The notes below the pieces were generated by a model. That model saw only the letters and a program-made list of their open reading frames with translations. It ran no database searches and was not told the DNA's origin. A program made the position numbers and the translations under genes. A stretch of DNA of 64,000 nt from an uncultured Marinococcus sp. (lineage in GTDB: Bacteria > Bacillota > Bacilli > Bacillales > Marinococcaceae): positions 248,001-312,000 of the forward strand of contig NZ_CANLSU010000001.1 in NCBI RefSeq assembly GCF_947493875.1. The letters are read 5' to 3'. Shown here piece by piece: positions 8,728-18,648 of this stretch. Position 1 is the first letter of the stretch. Each line of letters begins with the position of its first letter.

Positions 8728-9390
8728 TTAATGCTTGTTTGGAGAGAGGCCGAGCCATCGTTTGACAGGCTCCCGGAAGTAATATGTGATGCCGATTAAC
8801 AGCAAAAATAAAGCTGCAGCAAGGATGAATATAAAAATATTGCCTGAAGCGATACTGGCTCCAAGAAAGCTGTAGGCAAATGTTCCAGGGATCATTCCAA
8901 GAATGGTGGCGAGAATAAATGAAGTAAAACGCACCCTGGCAATACCGCCTGCGTAGCTGAGCAGATCAAAGCTCACAATGGGAATAAGACGCAGGACGAA
9001 AATATATAAAAATCCGCGTTTTTCCATCTGATGGAACAGCTTTTCCGACCAGGAGAAGCTGTCCATTTTTAATACGGACCTGCCAAACAGCCTGGCCATG
9101 ACATAGCCTGTGGACGCGGCGCCAGTAGCCCCGATAATGATATAAAGGACACCGGGCCAGACGCCAAAGGCCAGGCCTGCTCCAAGCGACAGTACTGAAG
9201 TGGGAAAGAAGACAAACGGCCCGATCATATAAATAATGAAGAAAATAACCGGCCCCCACCAGCCAAACGACAATATGAAGTCACGAATATCGGGTGGACG
9301 GATCTCTAAATAAAAATGAGTAAAGTAAGAAACGGTGGCGAATGCTAATAAAACCAAAGTGATTTTTAACCAGCGGGGTAGTGGGAGCAC
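8728..9390 (-). CDS. TVP38/TMEM64 (DedA-like) membrane protein
   Basis: 220 residues with about five or six hydrophobic helices. The central block FFPTSVLSLGAGLAFG and the GATGAASTGYVMARLFG segment are the signature of the SNARE-associated/TVP38 family, and LRLIPIVSFDLLSYAGG is its conserved half-helix. Members act at the cytoplasmic membrane, possibly in lipid or ion homeostasis. Start: GTG at 9390, with AAAGGAATGAGG close upstream. Confidence 0.85.
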   Translation of the reverse strand: MLPLPRWLKITLVLLAFATVSYFTHFYLEIRPPDIRDFILSFGWWGPVIFFIIYMIGPFVFFPTSVLSLGAGLAFGVWPGVLYIIIGATGAASTGYVMARLFGRSVLKMDSFSWSEKLFHQMEKRGFLYIFVLRLIPIVSFDLLSYAGGIARVRFTSFILATILGMIPGTFAYSFLGASIASGNIFIFILAAALFLLLIGITYYFREPVKRWLGLSPNKH

Positions 9391-9646
9391 AAGTCCTCAT
9401 TCCTTTCAAAACACAGGCGTACTAACTGTTATCCGTTGTGAAAACATTTATACCGTTAGTGAGCCGGGCACACTATTGTTGGAACAATGTATCACGGGGG
9501 AAAGTAATTATTCAAAGCATACGTACCGCAGTATAAGGTAGCTTACATGTCGTTTGAAGATGGAGCAATATGTAGAGTAATCTGAATTACATTAATATTT
9601 ATACATAAGGAATACAATTGCAGTAACAAAAAAGGAGGGATTCGAA

Positions 9647-10042
9647 ATGGGAAGAACGGCTCTCTTTGGCAGTATCGGGGTATCGCGGGTGGAATTTTGT
9701 TTGGGGTTATCATACAGACAATGGGGCAGAGGGAAATGCTGTCAGCAATGTTGGGTTCGTCAGGCTGGACAAGTTCATCTAATGATCAGCATCGTGTTCG
9801 ATGCAGGCTTTGGATTGCTCACACTCCGTTTTTCCTCTCTTATTAGTCTGCCAGTTTTGTATTCGGTCCTAATTTGGATGTTTGGTCCTCTTGTCATGAT
9901 GTCATTGTTAATGGGGCAGTGAACAGCCCTTTTACAGGCTTTCGCCCCAGCCCAGTTAATGAGACACGCCACCTATTTCTTTCATACTACTGTCGTAGCG
10001 GTGGTATATACACTTCTTGTAAAGACACTCAAAGAACAATAA
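9647..10042 (+). pseudogene. Decayed YagU/DUF1440-like small membrane protein gene
   Basis: An ATG at 9647 with an AAAGGAGG site opens a frame that does not stay coherent. Residues resembling GGILFGVIIQTMG and MLSAMLGSSGW appear in frame 1 (about 9679-9770). The frame then returns to frame 2 for HLMISIVFDAGFGLL and YSVLIWMFGPLVMMSLLMGQ. A TGA at 9920-9922 interrupts, after which the same frame continues as LQAFAPAQL and ends at TAA 10040-10042. These pieces in order resemble a small GxxxG-rich membrane protein. Two frameshifts and one nonsense codon indicate a pseudogene, or less likely sequencing errors. The 256 bases before it hold no gene. Confidence 0.6.
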
Positions 10043-10084
10043 TGAAAACGACTGCGGGTTCAAAATAACAGGTAGTCATAACGA

Positions 10085-10119
10085 GAATGAAAAGAGCCCT
10101 GGCGGGGCCCCGCCAGGGC
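10085..10119 (-). terminator. Terminator of the uronate operon
   Basis: A perfect GC-rich hairpin (10096-10119, stem GCCCTGGCGGGG) followed on the minus strand by TCTTTTCATTC. It lies 20 bases beyond the KDPG aldolase stop. Confidence 0.75.
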
Positions 10120-10139
10120 TTCTAGTGATGGATGCTGAG

Positions 10140-10772
10140 TTATGCAGAACTGTTTTTAAGTGTATTGATTATATTAGCTGCGTTTTCCTTAATTTCCTCC
10201 AAATCATTTTTGTACAATACACTACCTACACTTAATGCAACTGCTCCTTGATCGATCCACTCTTTAGCATTTTTCTCCGTTACTCCTCCAGAAGGCATAA
10301 GGTTAGCTTGAGGAAGTGGTCCTTGAATGGACTTTAAAAAGGAGGGTGAAACCGTATTCCCAGGAAAAACCTTTATAATATCTGCTCCGTATTTCAACGC
10401 AGTAATCATCTCAGTTACAGTGTAGCAACCTGGTAGGTAAGGAACCCTGTACAAATTACATATTTTAGCGATAGCTTTATCAAAATGGGGAGAGACGATA
10501 AAAGAAGCACCATAGGAAATTGCTAAACTAGCAGTTGTGGCATCCAGGACAGTCCCTGCCCCTATTAAGGCCCGTTCTCCGTAGTCTTTGCTTAAAGATT
10601 CAATGAGACTTGAAGCCCTGGGCACTGTATAAGTGATTTCAAGACAAGTTATTCCACCTTCGAAGGCCCCAATAGCTACTTTTTCTGCCTGCTCATGTGT
10701 ATCCCCCCGAATTACCGCTACAATCTGATAATCAAATATTTTGGACAAGATAGACCATTTTTGATCTTCCAT
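10140..10772 (-). CDS. eda: 2-dehydro-3-deoxy-phosphogluconate (KDPG) aldolase
   Basis: Cleaves KDPG to pyruvate and glyceraldehyde 3-phosphate, the last step of the pathway encoded by this operon. At 210 residues it is normal for class I KDPG/KHG aldolases. The Schiff-base lysine is K134 in IIKVFPG, the catalytic glutamate is E45 in LEITYT, and GAGTVLD and PSGGV are the other conserved loops. It is the last gene of the operon, 56 bases after KDG kinase, with AAAGGAG before its ATG. GC is about 37% over 10201-10260 by hand count. Confidence 0.93.
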   Translation of the reverse strand: MEDQKWSILSKIFDYQIVAVIRGDTHEQAEKVAIGAFEGGITCLEITYTVPRASSLIESLSKDYGERALIGAGTVLDATTASLAISYGASFIVSPHFDKAIAKICNLYRVPYLPGCYTVTEMITALKYGADIIKVFPGNTVSPSFLKSIQGPLPQANLMPSGGVTEKNAKEWIDQGAVALSVGSVLYKNDLEEIKENAANIINTLKNSSA

Positions 10773-10828
10773 AGCATGCTCCTTTAAGGCTAGACTGTTA
10801 GTAGTCTAATTAATTTAGATTCAAATAT

Positions 10829-11839
10829 TCACCGCTTCATATCAGTACCGTATTGTTTTTCAAGGTATGCTTCTACATCCTCTTGCTTCAAAATAAAAGA
10901 GTCGCCTTTCAAAGTATGGGCTAAAACACCTGTAGCAGTTGCGAAATTAATTGTTTCCTGCATCATAGTATGTTGCTGCAGGTTTATTTTGTGTAATATG
11001 CCAGCAGCAAAAGCATCACCGCCACCTACACGATCACAAACGTGCACACAATAAGCAGGTGAGGAAACAGAGTCTCCATTTTGATGGATTAATGAGCCTT
11101 GTAAGTGATGCAGTTCGTTTGTTTCTACTTTTCGATTCGTGGAAGCGAACCATTTTATATTATACTCTTTTAAAAAACCAATGATTGTGTCTATCTCTTT
11201 AGTAGTGGAGGTATCTGAATATGCTTTTTTCAAAATATCTGTAAGATCTGAAACATTTCCAAAACAGATAGTGATGTAAGGGAGTACTTCTTCGAAAGCT
11301 GCTCTTGCTTCATCAATACTCCAAAGTTTACTTCTATAATTAAAGTCAAAACTAATATTTATATTGCGTTTTTTAGCTTCCTCCAAGATTATTTTCGTGT
11401 TATGACGGCAGTTTTCACCCAAAGCGAGAGTAATGCCTGTAATGTGTAGAATGTCTACCTCATCTAATATAGAATCCCAATTTTCACTAGTCGGACTCCA
11501 AGTCGAAAAAGAAGAAAACATGCGGTCATAAGTGACATTGGAAGGTCTCTCAGCAGTACCGTTTTCAACAAAGTATGTACCGAGCCTTGCTCCCTGAATA
11601 TCAATATAAGAGGTGTCAATTCCTTCTTTATTCAAAAAAGCAATAGCAGCTTCTCCTAATGGATTATCGGGAAGAGCTGTTAATACTGTGCTCTGACTCC
11701 CCAAGTTACTTAATGCAACAGCTACATTTATCTCGGCACCGCCATAATAAAAATTCAAGTGGTCTGATTGCTTTATTGTCTTAATAGAAGGAGGGGAGAG
11801 GCGCATCAAGAGCTCTCCCACTGTAACTACTTTTTTCAT
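10829..11839 (-). CDS. kdgK: 2-keto-3-deoxygluconate kinase (PfkB family)
   Basis: Phosphorylates KDG to KDPG with ATP. It is 336 residues, with the PfkB N-terminal GELLMRLSP, the sugar-side GGAEINVAVALSNLG and the C-terminal GGGDAFAAGI that holds the catalytic aspartate and anion hole. It lies between uxuB and the aldolase in the uronate operon, which fixes the sugar as KDG rather than fructose or ribose. Start ATG at 11839 with GGGGTG before it. Confidence 0.92.
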   Translation of the reverse strand: MKKVVTVGELLMRLSPPSIKTIKQSDHLNFYYGGAEINVAVALSNLGSQSTVLTALPDNPLGEAAIAFLNKEGIDTSYIDIQGARLGTYFVENGTAERPSNVTYDRMFSSFSTWSPTSENWDSILDEVDILHITGITLALGENCRHNTKIILEEAKKRNINISFDFNYRSKLWSIDEARAAFEEVLPYITICFGNVSDLTDILKKAYSDTSTTKEIDTIIGFLKEYNIKWFASTNRKVETNELHHLQGSLIHQNGDSVSSPAYCVHVCDRVGGGDAFAAGILHKINLQQHTMMQETINFATATGVLAHTLKGDSFILKQEDVEAYLEKQYGTDMKR

Positions 11840-11875
11840 GTGAACACCCCACGTAGTTTTAAACGAAACATATAT

Positions 11876-12724
11876 TTATACACCTGAATAAGCCATAAAT
11901 CCGCCATCAACAGGAATAGTGATGCCTGTCACAAAACGGGACATAGAAGAGTCAACAAGCCAGACTAACGGTCCTGTTAAATCTTCAGGTTTGCCAAAGC
12001 GTTCCATCGGGGTCTGGCTGATAATTTTTTCCGCCCGGTTTGTCATTTCTCCTTGGGCATCAAGCAGCATATTTCGATTTTGGGACGTTAGAAAAAAGCC
12101 GGGAGCAATGGCATTACAGCGAATGTTTTCTTTAGCCATATGGACTGCTAGCCATTGAGTGAAATTATCGATACCGGCTTTGGCAGCGCTGTACGAAATT
12201 ACTTTGGTCATCGGAGTCGGCGCACTCATGGAGGAAATGTTGATAATGCTGGCGTCTTCTTTTCCGAGCATGTGTTTCATGAATACCTGAGTAGAGAGGA
12301 CAGTACCTACGTAATTCAGGTCAAAAACATGTTTAATTCCTTCCTCTGTTAAGTCGAAAAATGTCTTAACATCTTCATTCTCTAAATGGCTGGTCCGGAA
12401 AAACTCTTCAGATGTGGCAGCGTCAGGATGGTTGCCGCCAGCCCCGTTAACCAAAATATCATAGGAGCCGTACTGCTGGTGGATAGCATGGTCCGCTGCT
12501 TCAATACTTTCTTTGTCCAGGACATCACAAGCAAGAGCGATGGCTTCCCCACCGTCTCTGGTAATATCATCAGCTACCTTTTGGGCATTGTCTTTTTTAC
12601 GGCTGAGTACGGCCACTTTCACCCCCTGACGTGCCAACTCTTTGGCCATTTCTCCGCACAAAACGCCTCCGCCGCCTGTAATAACGGCCACTTTTCCTTC
12701 TAGATTCGAATGCAATGAAAGCAT
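11876..12724 (-). CDS. uxuB: D-mannonate oxidoreductase (fructuronate reductase), SDR type
   Basis: Interconverts D-fructuronate and D-mannonate with NAD(H). It is 282 residues, a short-chain dehydrogenase with [19 protein letters not shown] at the N-terminus, [10 protein letters not shown] in the middle and YSAAKAG as the catalytic Tyr/Lys motif. The family matches Bacillus YjmF/UxuB rather than the long-chain UxuB of E. coli. The frame extends 51 codons upstream, but ATG 12724 has AAGGAGGAG immediately before it and is the better start. It follows uxuA by one base. Confidence 0.88.
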   Translation of the reverse strand: MLSLHSNLEGKVAVITGGGGVLCGEMAKELARQGVKVAVLSRKKDNAQKVADDITRDGGEAIALACDVLDKESIEAADHAIHQQYGSYDILVNGAGGNHPDAATSEEFFRTSHLENEDVKTFFDLTEEGIKHVFDLNYVGTVLSTQVFMKHMLGKEDASIINISSMSAPTPMTKVISYSAAKAGIDNFTQWLAVHMAKENIRCNAIAPGFFLTSQNRNMLLDAQGEMTNRAEKIISQTPMERFGKPEDLTGPLVWLVDSSMSRFVTGITIPVDGGFMAYSGV

Positions 12725-12725
12725 A

Positions 12726-13790
12726 TTATTTCTCCTCCTTGTGTAATGTGTCCCATATGCCAAGCAAATACATAATCCCGAGCGCCCGATCGTAAAGGCC
12801 ATAGCCGGGACGACAGTTTTCGTTCCATATTTGCCTGCCGTGATCGGGGCGGATAGCTCCTTCAAATTGAATATCATGGTAAGCTTTCATAATTTCGCCA
12901 ATATCAATAGAACCGTCGGAAGATCGATGGGAGGTTTCGATAAAATCCCCATTAGGAAAACGATAAAGATTGCGAACATGGCCAAAAGCAATTCTATCTT
13001 TGAATTCCCGGATCATTGCCGGTATATTATTTGCTTCATTGGCCCCCAGGGACCCGCTGCAAAGAGCAATGCCGTTGGAAGGACTGTCGACCAGATGTAA
13101 TAGCTTCTGGATGTCTTCATGACTGGAGAGAATTCTCGGTAACCCAAATACCGGCCATGGTGGATCATCCGGGTGTGCAGCCATCTGGATGTCATGCTTT
13201 TCGCACACTGGGATAATAGCGGATAAAAAATAATGCAAGTTTTCACGCAGAGTGTCGGCGGTGATGTTTTCATATTGATGAATAATATGCTTGATATCTT
13301 TTAGACGTTCAGGCTCCCAGCCAGGCATAGTGAACTCCGGATTGGATGTTATGGTACGGACCATTTCTTCAGGATCTACGTTATTGATTAGGTCGTATTG
13401 ATAGAACATCGCATACGAATTATCATTCAATGGCCTATTCAAGTCCGTACGAATCCAGTCAAAGACAGGCATGAAATTATAACAGATAACTTTCACACCA
13501 GCCTCCGCCAGGTTTTCAATGGTGTTTTTGTAATTCTCAATATAACTATCGCGGGACGGAAGTCCAAGTTTAATATCCTCGTGGATATTAACGCTTTCCA
13601 CTACGTCTGCACGGAAACCATGGGAAGTAATGGCAGAGGTGACCTCATCTATCTCGTGCTTCGGCCACACCTCTCCAGGCTGCCTTTGATGTAATGCCCA
13701 TACGATGCTCTCGACTCCGGGAATTTGTTTTATTTGCTTCAAAGAAATTGTATCGTTATGTTCTCCGAACCAACGGAAGGCTATACGCAT
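12726..13790 (-). CDS. uxuA: Mannonate dehydratase
   Basis: Dehydrates D-mannonate to 2-keto-3-deoxygluconate. It is 354 residues, in the usual size range. The N-terminal [17 protein letters not shown], the segment [15 protein letters not shown], the metal-site region [17 protein letters not shown] and the C-terminal [11 protein letters not shown] are diagnostic of UxuA. It lies directly upstream of uxuB and downstream of the TRAP permease genes. Confidence 0.95.
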   Translation of the reverse strand: MRIAFRWFGEHNDTISLKQIKQIPGVESIVWALHQRQPGEVWPKHEIDEVTSAITSHGFRADVVESVNIHEDIKLGLPSRDSYIENYKNTIENLAEAGVKVICYNFMPVFDWIRTDLNRPLNDNSYAMFYQYDLINNVDPEEMVRTITSNPEFTMPGWEPERLKDIKHIIHQYENITADTLRENLHYFLSAIIPVCEKHDIQMAAHPDDPPWPVFGLPRILSSHEDIQKLLHLVDSPSNGIALCSGSLGANEANNIPAMIREFKDRIAFGHVRNLYRFPNGDFIETSHRSSDGSIDIGEIMKAYHDIQFEGAIRPDHGRQIWNENCRPGYGLYDRALGIMYLLGIWDTLHKEEK

Positions 13791-13823
13791 CGCTCCAACT
13801 CCATTCTGAAAATTTGGTATTTA

Positions 13824-15104
13824 TTAACGCATTAATACTTCTGGCAAAAATAATGATATTTGAGGGAAAAGAACTAAAATAATGATAAAAACCACGACCA
13901 TGCAAATGTAAGGTATGGACTCTTTCATATAATCTGTGACAGAAATATTTGATAAAGAACAAACGGTATACATGGTGACGCCTATTGGCGGTGTCATGCC
14001 ACCCATGGTAACAATGGTCATCATTAAAATTCCAAAGTGTACAGGATCCATACCGATGTTTGTCATAATTGGAAGAAGAATAGGAGTGAGTAAAAGCGTA
14101 TTAACTGTACTCTCCATAAACATGCCCGCTACCAACAGGAAAACCAAAACAATAGTAATAATTAAAAAGGGATTTTCAGTCAAAGACAAAAGAAATGTTG
14201 TAGCGCTTTGTGGCAGCTGGGCAGACGTAATAGCATACCCTAAGATAGAAGCACAGGCAATGATCAACATAATAATCGCATTGTCTTCAACAGTGTTTTT
14301 TAATACCAGATTTAATTTTTTCCAGTCGAGTTCTTTATAGATAAACCATCCGACTACAAGAGCATACACTACAGCAAAGGCTCCGGCCTCAGAAGCTGTA
14401 AATACACCGAAACGAATACCTACAATTAAAATAACTGGGAATAGAAGGCCCCAAAAGCTAGCTTTAAAAGTGGAAACCACTTCTTTAAATGTGGCTCTCT
14501 TGATACGTGCGGGTTCATAGTGACGTTTTTTTGCAATAAGGCTTGAAGTAATCATAAGCATGATGGTCATAAGAATGCCGGGTACGATGCCAGCCATAAA
14601 TAACTGTCCTATAGAAACCTCGCCCACAAAGCCATAAAGGATGAGGCCGATACTTGGGGGGATGGTGGCAGTAATTAAAGCACTGAAAGCGATAACGGAT
14701 CCAGTGAACCCTCCCGAATAGCCTTTGTTCATCATCTGTGGTGATAAGATTCTGCTCTGCATGGCAGCATCCGCATTCGCTGAACCAGAAATACCACCCA
14801 TCATTGCACTTAAAATAATAGAAACATGAGCCAGTCCGCCAACCAAATGACCGGTCAAGGCGTTTGCAAAATCGATAAGCCTTTTTGTGATACCGGTTTC
14901 ATTTAATAAATTACCAGCCAGTACAAAAAAAGGGACAGCTAGCAGTGGAAATGACTGCGTTCCTTCAGCGAAACGCTGAATGGCTAGGTTTATAGGCAGG
15001 TTCGGTTCTGTAATAAAAAACACCAAACCCGAAATACCAATAGCAAAAGCAATGGGGACATTTACGACGATTAATACTACAAATGAAATTAAAACCCAGA
15101 TCAT
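13824..15104 (-). CDS. dctM: TRAP transporter large permease (DctM)
   Basis: The twelve-helix channel subunit of a tripartite ATP-independent periplasmic-type transporter, 426 residues. Family blocks include PLLAVPFFVLAGNLLN, GGISGSANADAAMQS and the C-terminal MGGMTPPIGVTMYTVCS. It overlaps the dctQ stop as ATGA. Operon context makes hexuronates such as glucuronate the probable cargo. Confidence 0.93.
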   Translation of the reverse strand: MIWVLISFVVLIVVNVPIAFAIGISGLVFFITEPNLPINLAIQRFAEGTQSFPLLAVPFFVLAGNLLNETGITKRLIDFANALTGHLVGGLAHVSIILSAMMGGISGSANADAAMQSRILSPQMMNKGYSGGFTGSVIAFSALITATIPPSIGLILYGFVGEVSIGQLFMAGIVPGILMTIMLMITSSLIAKKRHYEPARIKRATFKEVVSTFKASFWGLLFPVILIVGIRFGVFTASEAGAFAVVYALVVGWFIYKELDWKKLNLVLKNTVEDNAIIMLIIACASILGYAITSAQLPQSATTFLLSLTENPFLIITIVLVFLLVAGMFMESTVNTLLLTPILLPIMTNIGMDPVHFGILMMTIVTMGGMTPPIGVTMYTVCSLSNISVTDYMKESIPYICMVVVFIIILVLFPQISLFLPEVLMR

Positions 15105-15619
15105 GGTTTTATCTCCTTTGCCGGACTCTCTTGAACAGATTCAGAATTAAGAGGTTTGTCTTTGTTGGTAAAATATAGAACCCATTTAGAGATAAGAGTA
15201 ATAAACATTAAACTACAGCCTATTGGTACAGAAGCTGTAATATAGGAATAACTAAACGGTAAATTTTGAATACTTCTCAAGGTGAACTGACTGGTTTGAA
15301 CAAATCCGAAATAAATACAGTAGAGAAGAAAGCCCCCAATTAAAATATTTGTAAATACTTGAATGATAAGCTGCCCTTTTGAAGGTAATTTGGATGTAAA
15401 AAAGTCAACGCCAATGTGGCGGTTTTTACGGAGAGCTTGATTAGCTCCGATAAAAACGAGCCAGATAAAAAGCAGTTGAGCCATTTCCACGGACCAGGCG
15501 ATAGGAAACCCAGCCCAGCGGACCATGGCAGAATAAAATACCAATAATACAATACTGGCTAACAGCAATTTCGTAAGCGTTTCTTCGATCTTATTTAAAG
15601 CGAAAGCGAGCCTGCTCAT
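15101..15619 (-). CDS. dctQ: TRAP transporter small permease (DctQ)
   Basis: Four-helix membrane subunit, 172 residues, that couples the binding protein to the large permease. The block FPIAWSVEMAQLLFIWLVF and the ALRKNRHIGVDF segment are the DctQ signature. ATG 15619 is preferred to a GTG one codon earlier because GAGGAGG then stands at proper distance. It sits between dctP and dctM. Confidence 0.9.
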   Translation of the reverse strand: MSRLAFALNKIEETLTKLLLASIVLLVFYSAMVRWAGFPIAWSVEMAQLLFIWLVFIGANQALRKNRHIGVDFFTSKLPSKGQLIIQVFTNILIGGFLLYCIYFGFVQTSQFTLRSIQNLPFSYSYITASVPIGCSLMFITLISKWVLYFTNKDKPLNSESVQESPAKEIKP

Positions 15620-15645
15620 CACGAGTGCCTCCTCAAAATCTTATG

Positions 15646-16692
15646 CTAAGATTCAATAATTTCCAAAATTTCTTCCCGAAGTTCTGGATAACCATCAAAT
15701 TCTTCATATACATCTTCCGTGGCTTGTTGAAAAGGTTCCAGTTCAGGTTCCACAATTGTCATGCCTTCGTCTTCCATTTGGCTTTCATATTCCTCAGACG
15801 TATCGATTACCTGCTCAGAAGCATAAGTGCCTCCTTGCTTAGCTTCTTCGAGTACAATATCCTGATATTCCTCTGGTAAGCCTTCGAACCAGTCGGCGCT
15901 CACTACTAATCCGGTTATAAGCTGAATGTGCTTCGTTTTAGAATAATGATCGGAGACTTCATAGAGACTGGCCTCATAGGCAGCGGACTGTTGGGCCTCA
16001 GCCCCATCTATAGCTCCCTGTTGAATACCAGTATATACTTCAGCCCAGTCAAGTCCGGTAGGGTTGGCTCCCATCGCCTTCATTGTTTCTAAGAAAATAT
16101 CTGATCCAATAGTACGTATGCTTTGCCCATTTAAATCTTCAGGAGTTTCAATTGCGTTGTCAGTTACCATATTGCGAGTCCCCTGATACCAGTTAAAGGA
16201 CAAAATTTGCAAATTCTCATTTTCAGCCAGATCGTCAGACCATCCCTGAAACAAATCCGAGTTTGTCACTTTTTGAATCTCGTCATAATTTTCAAAAAGG
16301 TAGGGCCCCTGGAGAATTCCGATTTCCTCCTGGTAGTCACCGAGAATAGCCGCATCTGAGAGAGTGCCTACGTTAGATCCTGCTTTAGCTTGTTCCTGAA
16401 TACCGGGTGTATCACCTAAAGAGGAATTCGGGAAAAGCTCAACTTCGAGATCACCGTCAGTTTCTTCTTCCACATTTTCTTTAAACTGCTCTAATCCTGC
16501 ATACATTGGGTCATTCTCTGAAACGACAATTCCTACCTGCAACGTATAGGAAGCATCGCCTCCTCCTGAATTTGAACCAGAACCAGAATCAGAGTCTGAG
16601 TTCTCGTTTTCAGAACTTCCGTAGTTACCCCCACAGGCACTGAGAACCAATAAACTCGCCGCGCTTACAACAGTGAAACTTTTTTTCATCAT
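15646..16692 (-). CDS. dctP: TRAP transporter substrate-binding lipoprotein (DctP)
   Basis: 348 residues. A signal peptide ends in LVLSAC, so the mature protein begins at lipid-modified C20 and is anchored outside the membrane. A short Ser/Gly/Asn linker follows. The DctP fold shows ELFPNSSLGDTPGIQEQ and DLNGQSIRTIGSDIFLETMKA, with the usual substrate arginine region. The ATG overlaps the stop of the uronate isomerase gene. Two consecutive ATGs are possible starts. A sugar acid is the inferred ligand. Confidence 0.92.
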   Translation of the reverse strand: MMKKSFTVVSAASLLVLSACGGNYGSSENENSDSDSGSGSNSGGGDASYTLQVGIVVSENDPMYAGLEQFKENVEEETDGDLEVELFPNSSLGDTPGIQEQAKAGSNVGTLSDAAILGDYQEEIGILQGPYLFENYDEIQKVTNSDLFQGWSDDLAENENLQILSFNWYQGTRNMVTDNAIETPEDLNGQSIRTIGSDIFLETMKAMGANPTGLDWAEVYTGIQQGAIDGAEAQQSAAYEASLYEVSDHYSKTKHIQLITGLVVSADWFEGLPEEYQDIVLEEAKQGGTYASEQVIDTSEEYESQMEDEGMTIVEPELEPFQQATEDVYEEFDGYPELREEILEIIES

Positions 16693-17930
16693 ACTTCACT
16701 CCTTGATAGATTAGTAAAATTAATAAAATTCCCCTGAAATAACTGCTCCACATCGTTTTGTATGGTTTCTTTCGTAATGGTGAGCCCCTGGTTTTCTAAC
16801 CGTTGATAACGTTGGGCTAAAATGGGTGAGAATGTCTGGCGAAAATGGCTCCATTTATATAGCAATTGCTCAAAAACCCGGCAGTCCGAATGCTGCGGTA
16901 TGAAGTGCAGGCCAAGCTGGTCCATTCTCATTGTGGTAATTTCTTCAATTAACTGAGGTGTATTTAAAAACCACCAGCATCCAAAAAGCATGACGTTTTT
17001 AAATTTTTGGGCAATAACAGTTAATTCGTATTGATTTTCGCGTGCAAGCACAGTAATTAAAAACTTTTGTTCTGGTAAGCGCATACATAATTGTTCTAAA
17101 TAAGCAAACGATGTTTGGCCCACGCCGTCACCAGCGATACCTAGATCTGGATTTAACTGTCGTTTCGTGCCAAGCATTAAAGACATAGGCAGATTGTATT
17201 CTTCACAGACAGGAAGGACACACTCTTCTAAAAGAAGGGTTTCATAATCTTTTTTTGGAAAATCCCAAGGAAGAGAGGCTGCCATGTAAACTGGCTTCAT
17301 TTTTTGCACCCAAAAGCGTAGAAATTGTTTTGTTTCTTCGATGGTGGAAGTATCGATTTCTTCAGAAATAGAATAACCATCCTGATGTATTGTTTTAGAG
17401 GCATTTTCCCAATCATTAATTAATGGGTCGACCCGTAAAGCAGGAATGAAATTTTTTGAAGAGAAGAAGACCCCCTGGTCCCAATATTTTCTTTCTTCTT
17501 CATCAAAAGGGTTATTAGTCATGACAAAAGAAGAAACATTGGCTTTGTTCATAATATAAGTAACGTAATCATCGTTGTTGATTTTCGAAAAGTATTCGCG
17601 AATATCATTTAAATCTTTGGAAAAGGGAATATCGAGTTCCTTTAGAACCGTAAGTACGCCCAATGAAGCTTCACTGATGGGGGAGCGTTTTACAAATAGC
17701 TCTTCCCATACAAATTCAGCCTGCGTTTTTTGGGGAAGCATCAAAAATTTCTGGTAATCGATGTCAGCCCAAAGGGTCGCTTCCGAAATTAAATAGTGAT
17801 AGGTTAATAATTCATCAATACCGTGTAAACATAGCTGGGAAAAAGAGTCAGGAAATAGGTGTGTATGCATATCAATGACCGGAATTTCGTTTATGGTATC
17901 GCTTACAATTTTTTCAATACTATTATTCAT
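16689..17930 (-). CDS. uxaC: Uronate isomerase, short BH0493-like type
   Basis: Isomerises D-glucuronate to D-fructuronate (or galacturonate to tagaturonate), the entry step for this operon. It is an amidohydrolase-fold protein of 413 residues, shorter than the about 470 of the E. coli enzyme. It resembles the divergent Bacillus halodurans BH0493 enzyme: DMHTHLF (H22, H24), IDELLTYHYLISEATLW, VMLFGCWWFLN and HFIPQHSDCRVFEQLLYKW. A standard annotation may call it only amidohydrolase-like. It lies second in the operon, after the GntR regulator. Confidence 0.85.
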   Translation of the reverse strand: MNNSIEKIVSDTINEIPVIDMHTHLFPDSFSQLCLHGIDELLTYHYLISEATLWADIDYQKFLMLPQKTQAEFVWEELFVKRSPISEASLGVLTVLKELDIPFSKDLNDIREYFSKINNDDYVTYIMNKANVSSFVMTNNPFDEEERKYWDQGVFFSSKNFIPALRVDPLINDWENASKTIHQDGYSISEEIDTSTIEETKQFLRFWVQKMKPVYMAASLPWDFPKKDYETLLLEECVLPVCEEYNLPMSLMLGTKRQLNPDLGIAGDGVGQTSFAYLEQLCMRLPEQKFLITVLARENQYELTVIAQKFKNVMLFGCWWFLNTPQLIEEITTMRMDQLGLHFIPQHSDCRVFEQLLYKWSHFRQTFSPILAQRYQRLENQGLTITKETIQNDVEQLFQGNFINFTNLSRSEV

Positions 17931-17947
17931 TATTTCACCTCCATGTG

Positions 17948-18607
17948 TTATTCAAAGTAATTGCTGTAATTTGTTTTTAAACTGGCCATATCAATGTTTA
18001 CGAGGGCCATATGCTCCTGCATGATTCGCTCTGCTTCTGTTTCATTTTGGTTTTTAATAGCTTCTACGATTTCTTTGTGTTGAGTCACAATTTTTTCCCA
18101 ATTAAGCTCGGAAGCCAGACTAAGCATCCTGGTACGATTTAGGTGGACCATCATGTTTTGTACTGATTGCCACGTTCGTTCTTTATTACAGCCTATAAAG
18201 ATCGTGTGGTGAAATTCTTCATCTAGCTGAAACAATCTTTGATGATTTTTTTCTGAAATACTATTATCCTGCAACAGAAGATTTTCCGATAAATGTTGAA
18301 GAAAAGTACTGTTGATATTTTGGCAGGCGAGTTTTACTACAGCGATCTCCATATGTTCACGCATAAAGCGTCCTTCTTCTACATCTTCTTCTTTAATAAG
18401 AGAAATAAAAGAACCACGCTGGGGGTATACGTCAATTAACCCCTCCTGAGATAGACGTACAAATGATTCACGCACTGGCGTTCTGCTTACTTCGAGTGTT
18501 TCAGCAATCTTGTTTTCAGAGACTCGTTCTCCTGGTTTAAGCTCCAACTTAATAATTTTATCTTTAATAGTTTTATAAGTATTGCTTCGCGCTGTTTGCT
18601 GCATCAT
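17948..18607 (-). CDS. GntR-family (FCD domain) regulator of the uronate operon
   Basis: 219 residues with an N-terminal winged helix (KPGERVSENKIAETLEVSR, then TPVRESFVRLSQEG) and an all-helical FCD ligand domain with metal/ligand histidines around EEFHHTIF. ATG 18607 was chosen because AAGGAGG overlaps the GTG at 18616 and is correctly spaced for the ATG. It is the first gene of the operon, and a near-perfect palindrome overlaps its promoter (18629-18648), so self-repression relieved by a uronate intermediate is the likely mode. Confidence 0.9.
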   Translation of the reverse strand: MMQQTARSNTYKTIKDKIIKLELKPGERVSENKIAETLEVSRTPVRESFVRLSQEGLIDVYPQRGSFISLIKEEDVEEGRFMREHMEIAVVKLACQNINSTFLQHLSENLLLQDNSISEKNHQRLFQLDEEFHHTIFIGCNKERTWQSVQNMMVHLNRTRMLSLASELNWEKIVTQHKEIVEAIKNQNETEAERIMQEHMALVNIDMASLKTNYSNYFE

Positions 18608-18628
18608 TCTGAACACCTCCTTGGTATT

Positions 18629-18648
18629 CTAGTATACAAGTATACTAG
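18629..18648. promoter_or_regulatory. Operator palindrome, probably for the GntR regulator
   Basis: CTAGTATACAAGTATACTAG: two 9-base arms around a 2-base centre. It lies 21 bases upstream of the regulator's ATG and covers the proposed -10 element, as expected of a repressor site. Confidence 0.75.

Noticed and set aside
9475-9488. ATTGTT-GG-AACAAT inverted repeat upstream of the pseudogene
   Set aside because: Short 6-base arms in an AT-rich gap with no clear promoter; not enough to call an operator.
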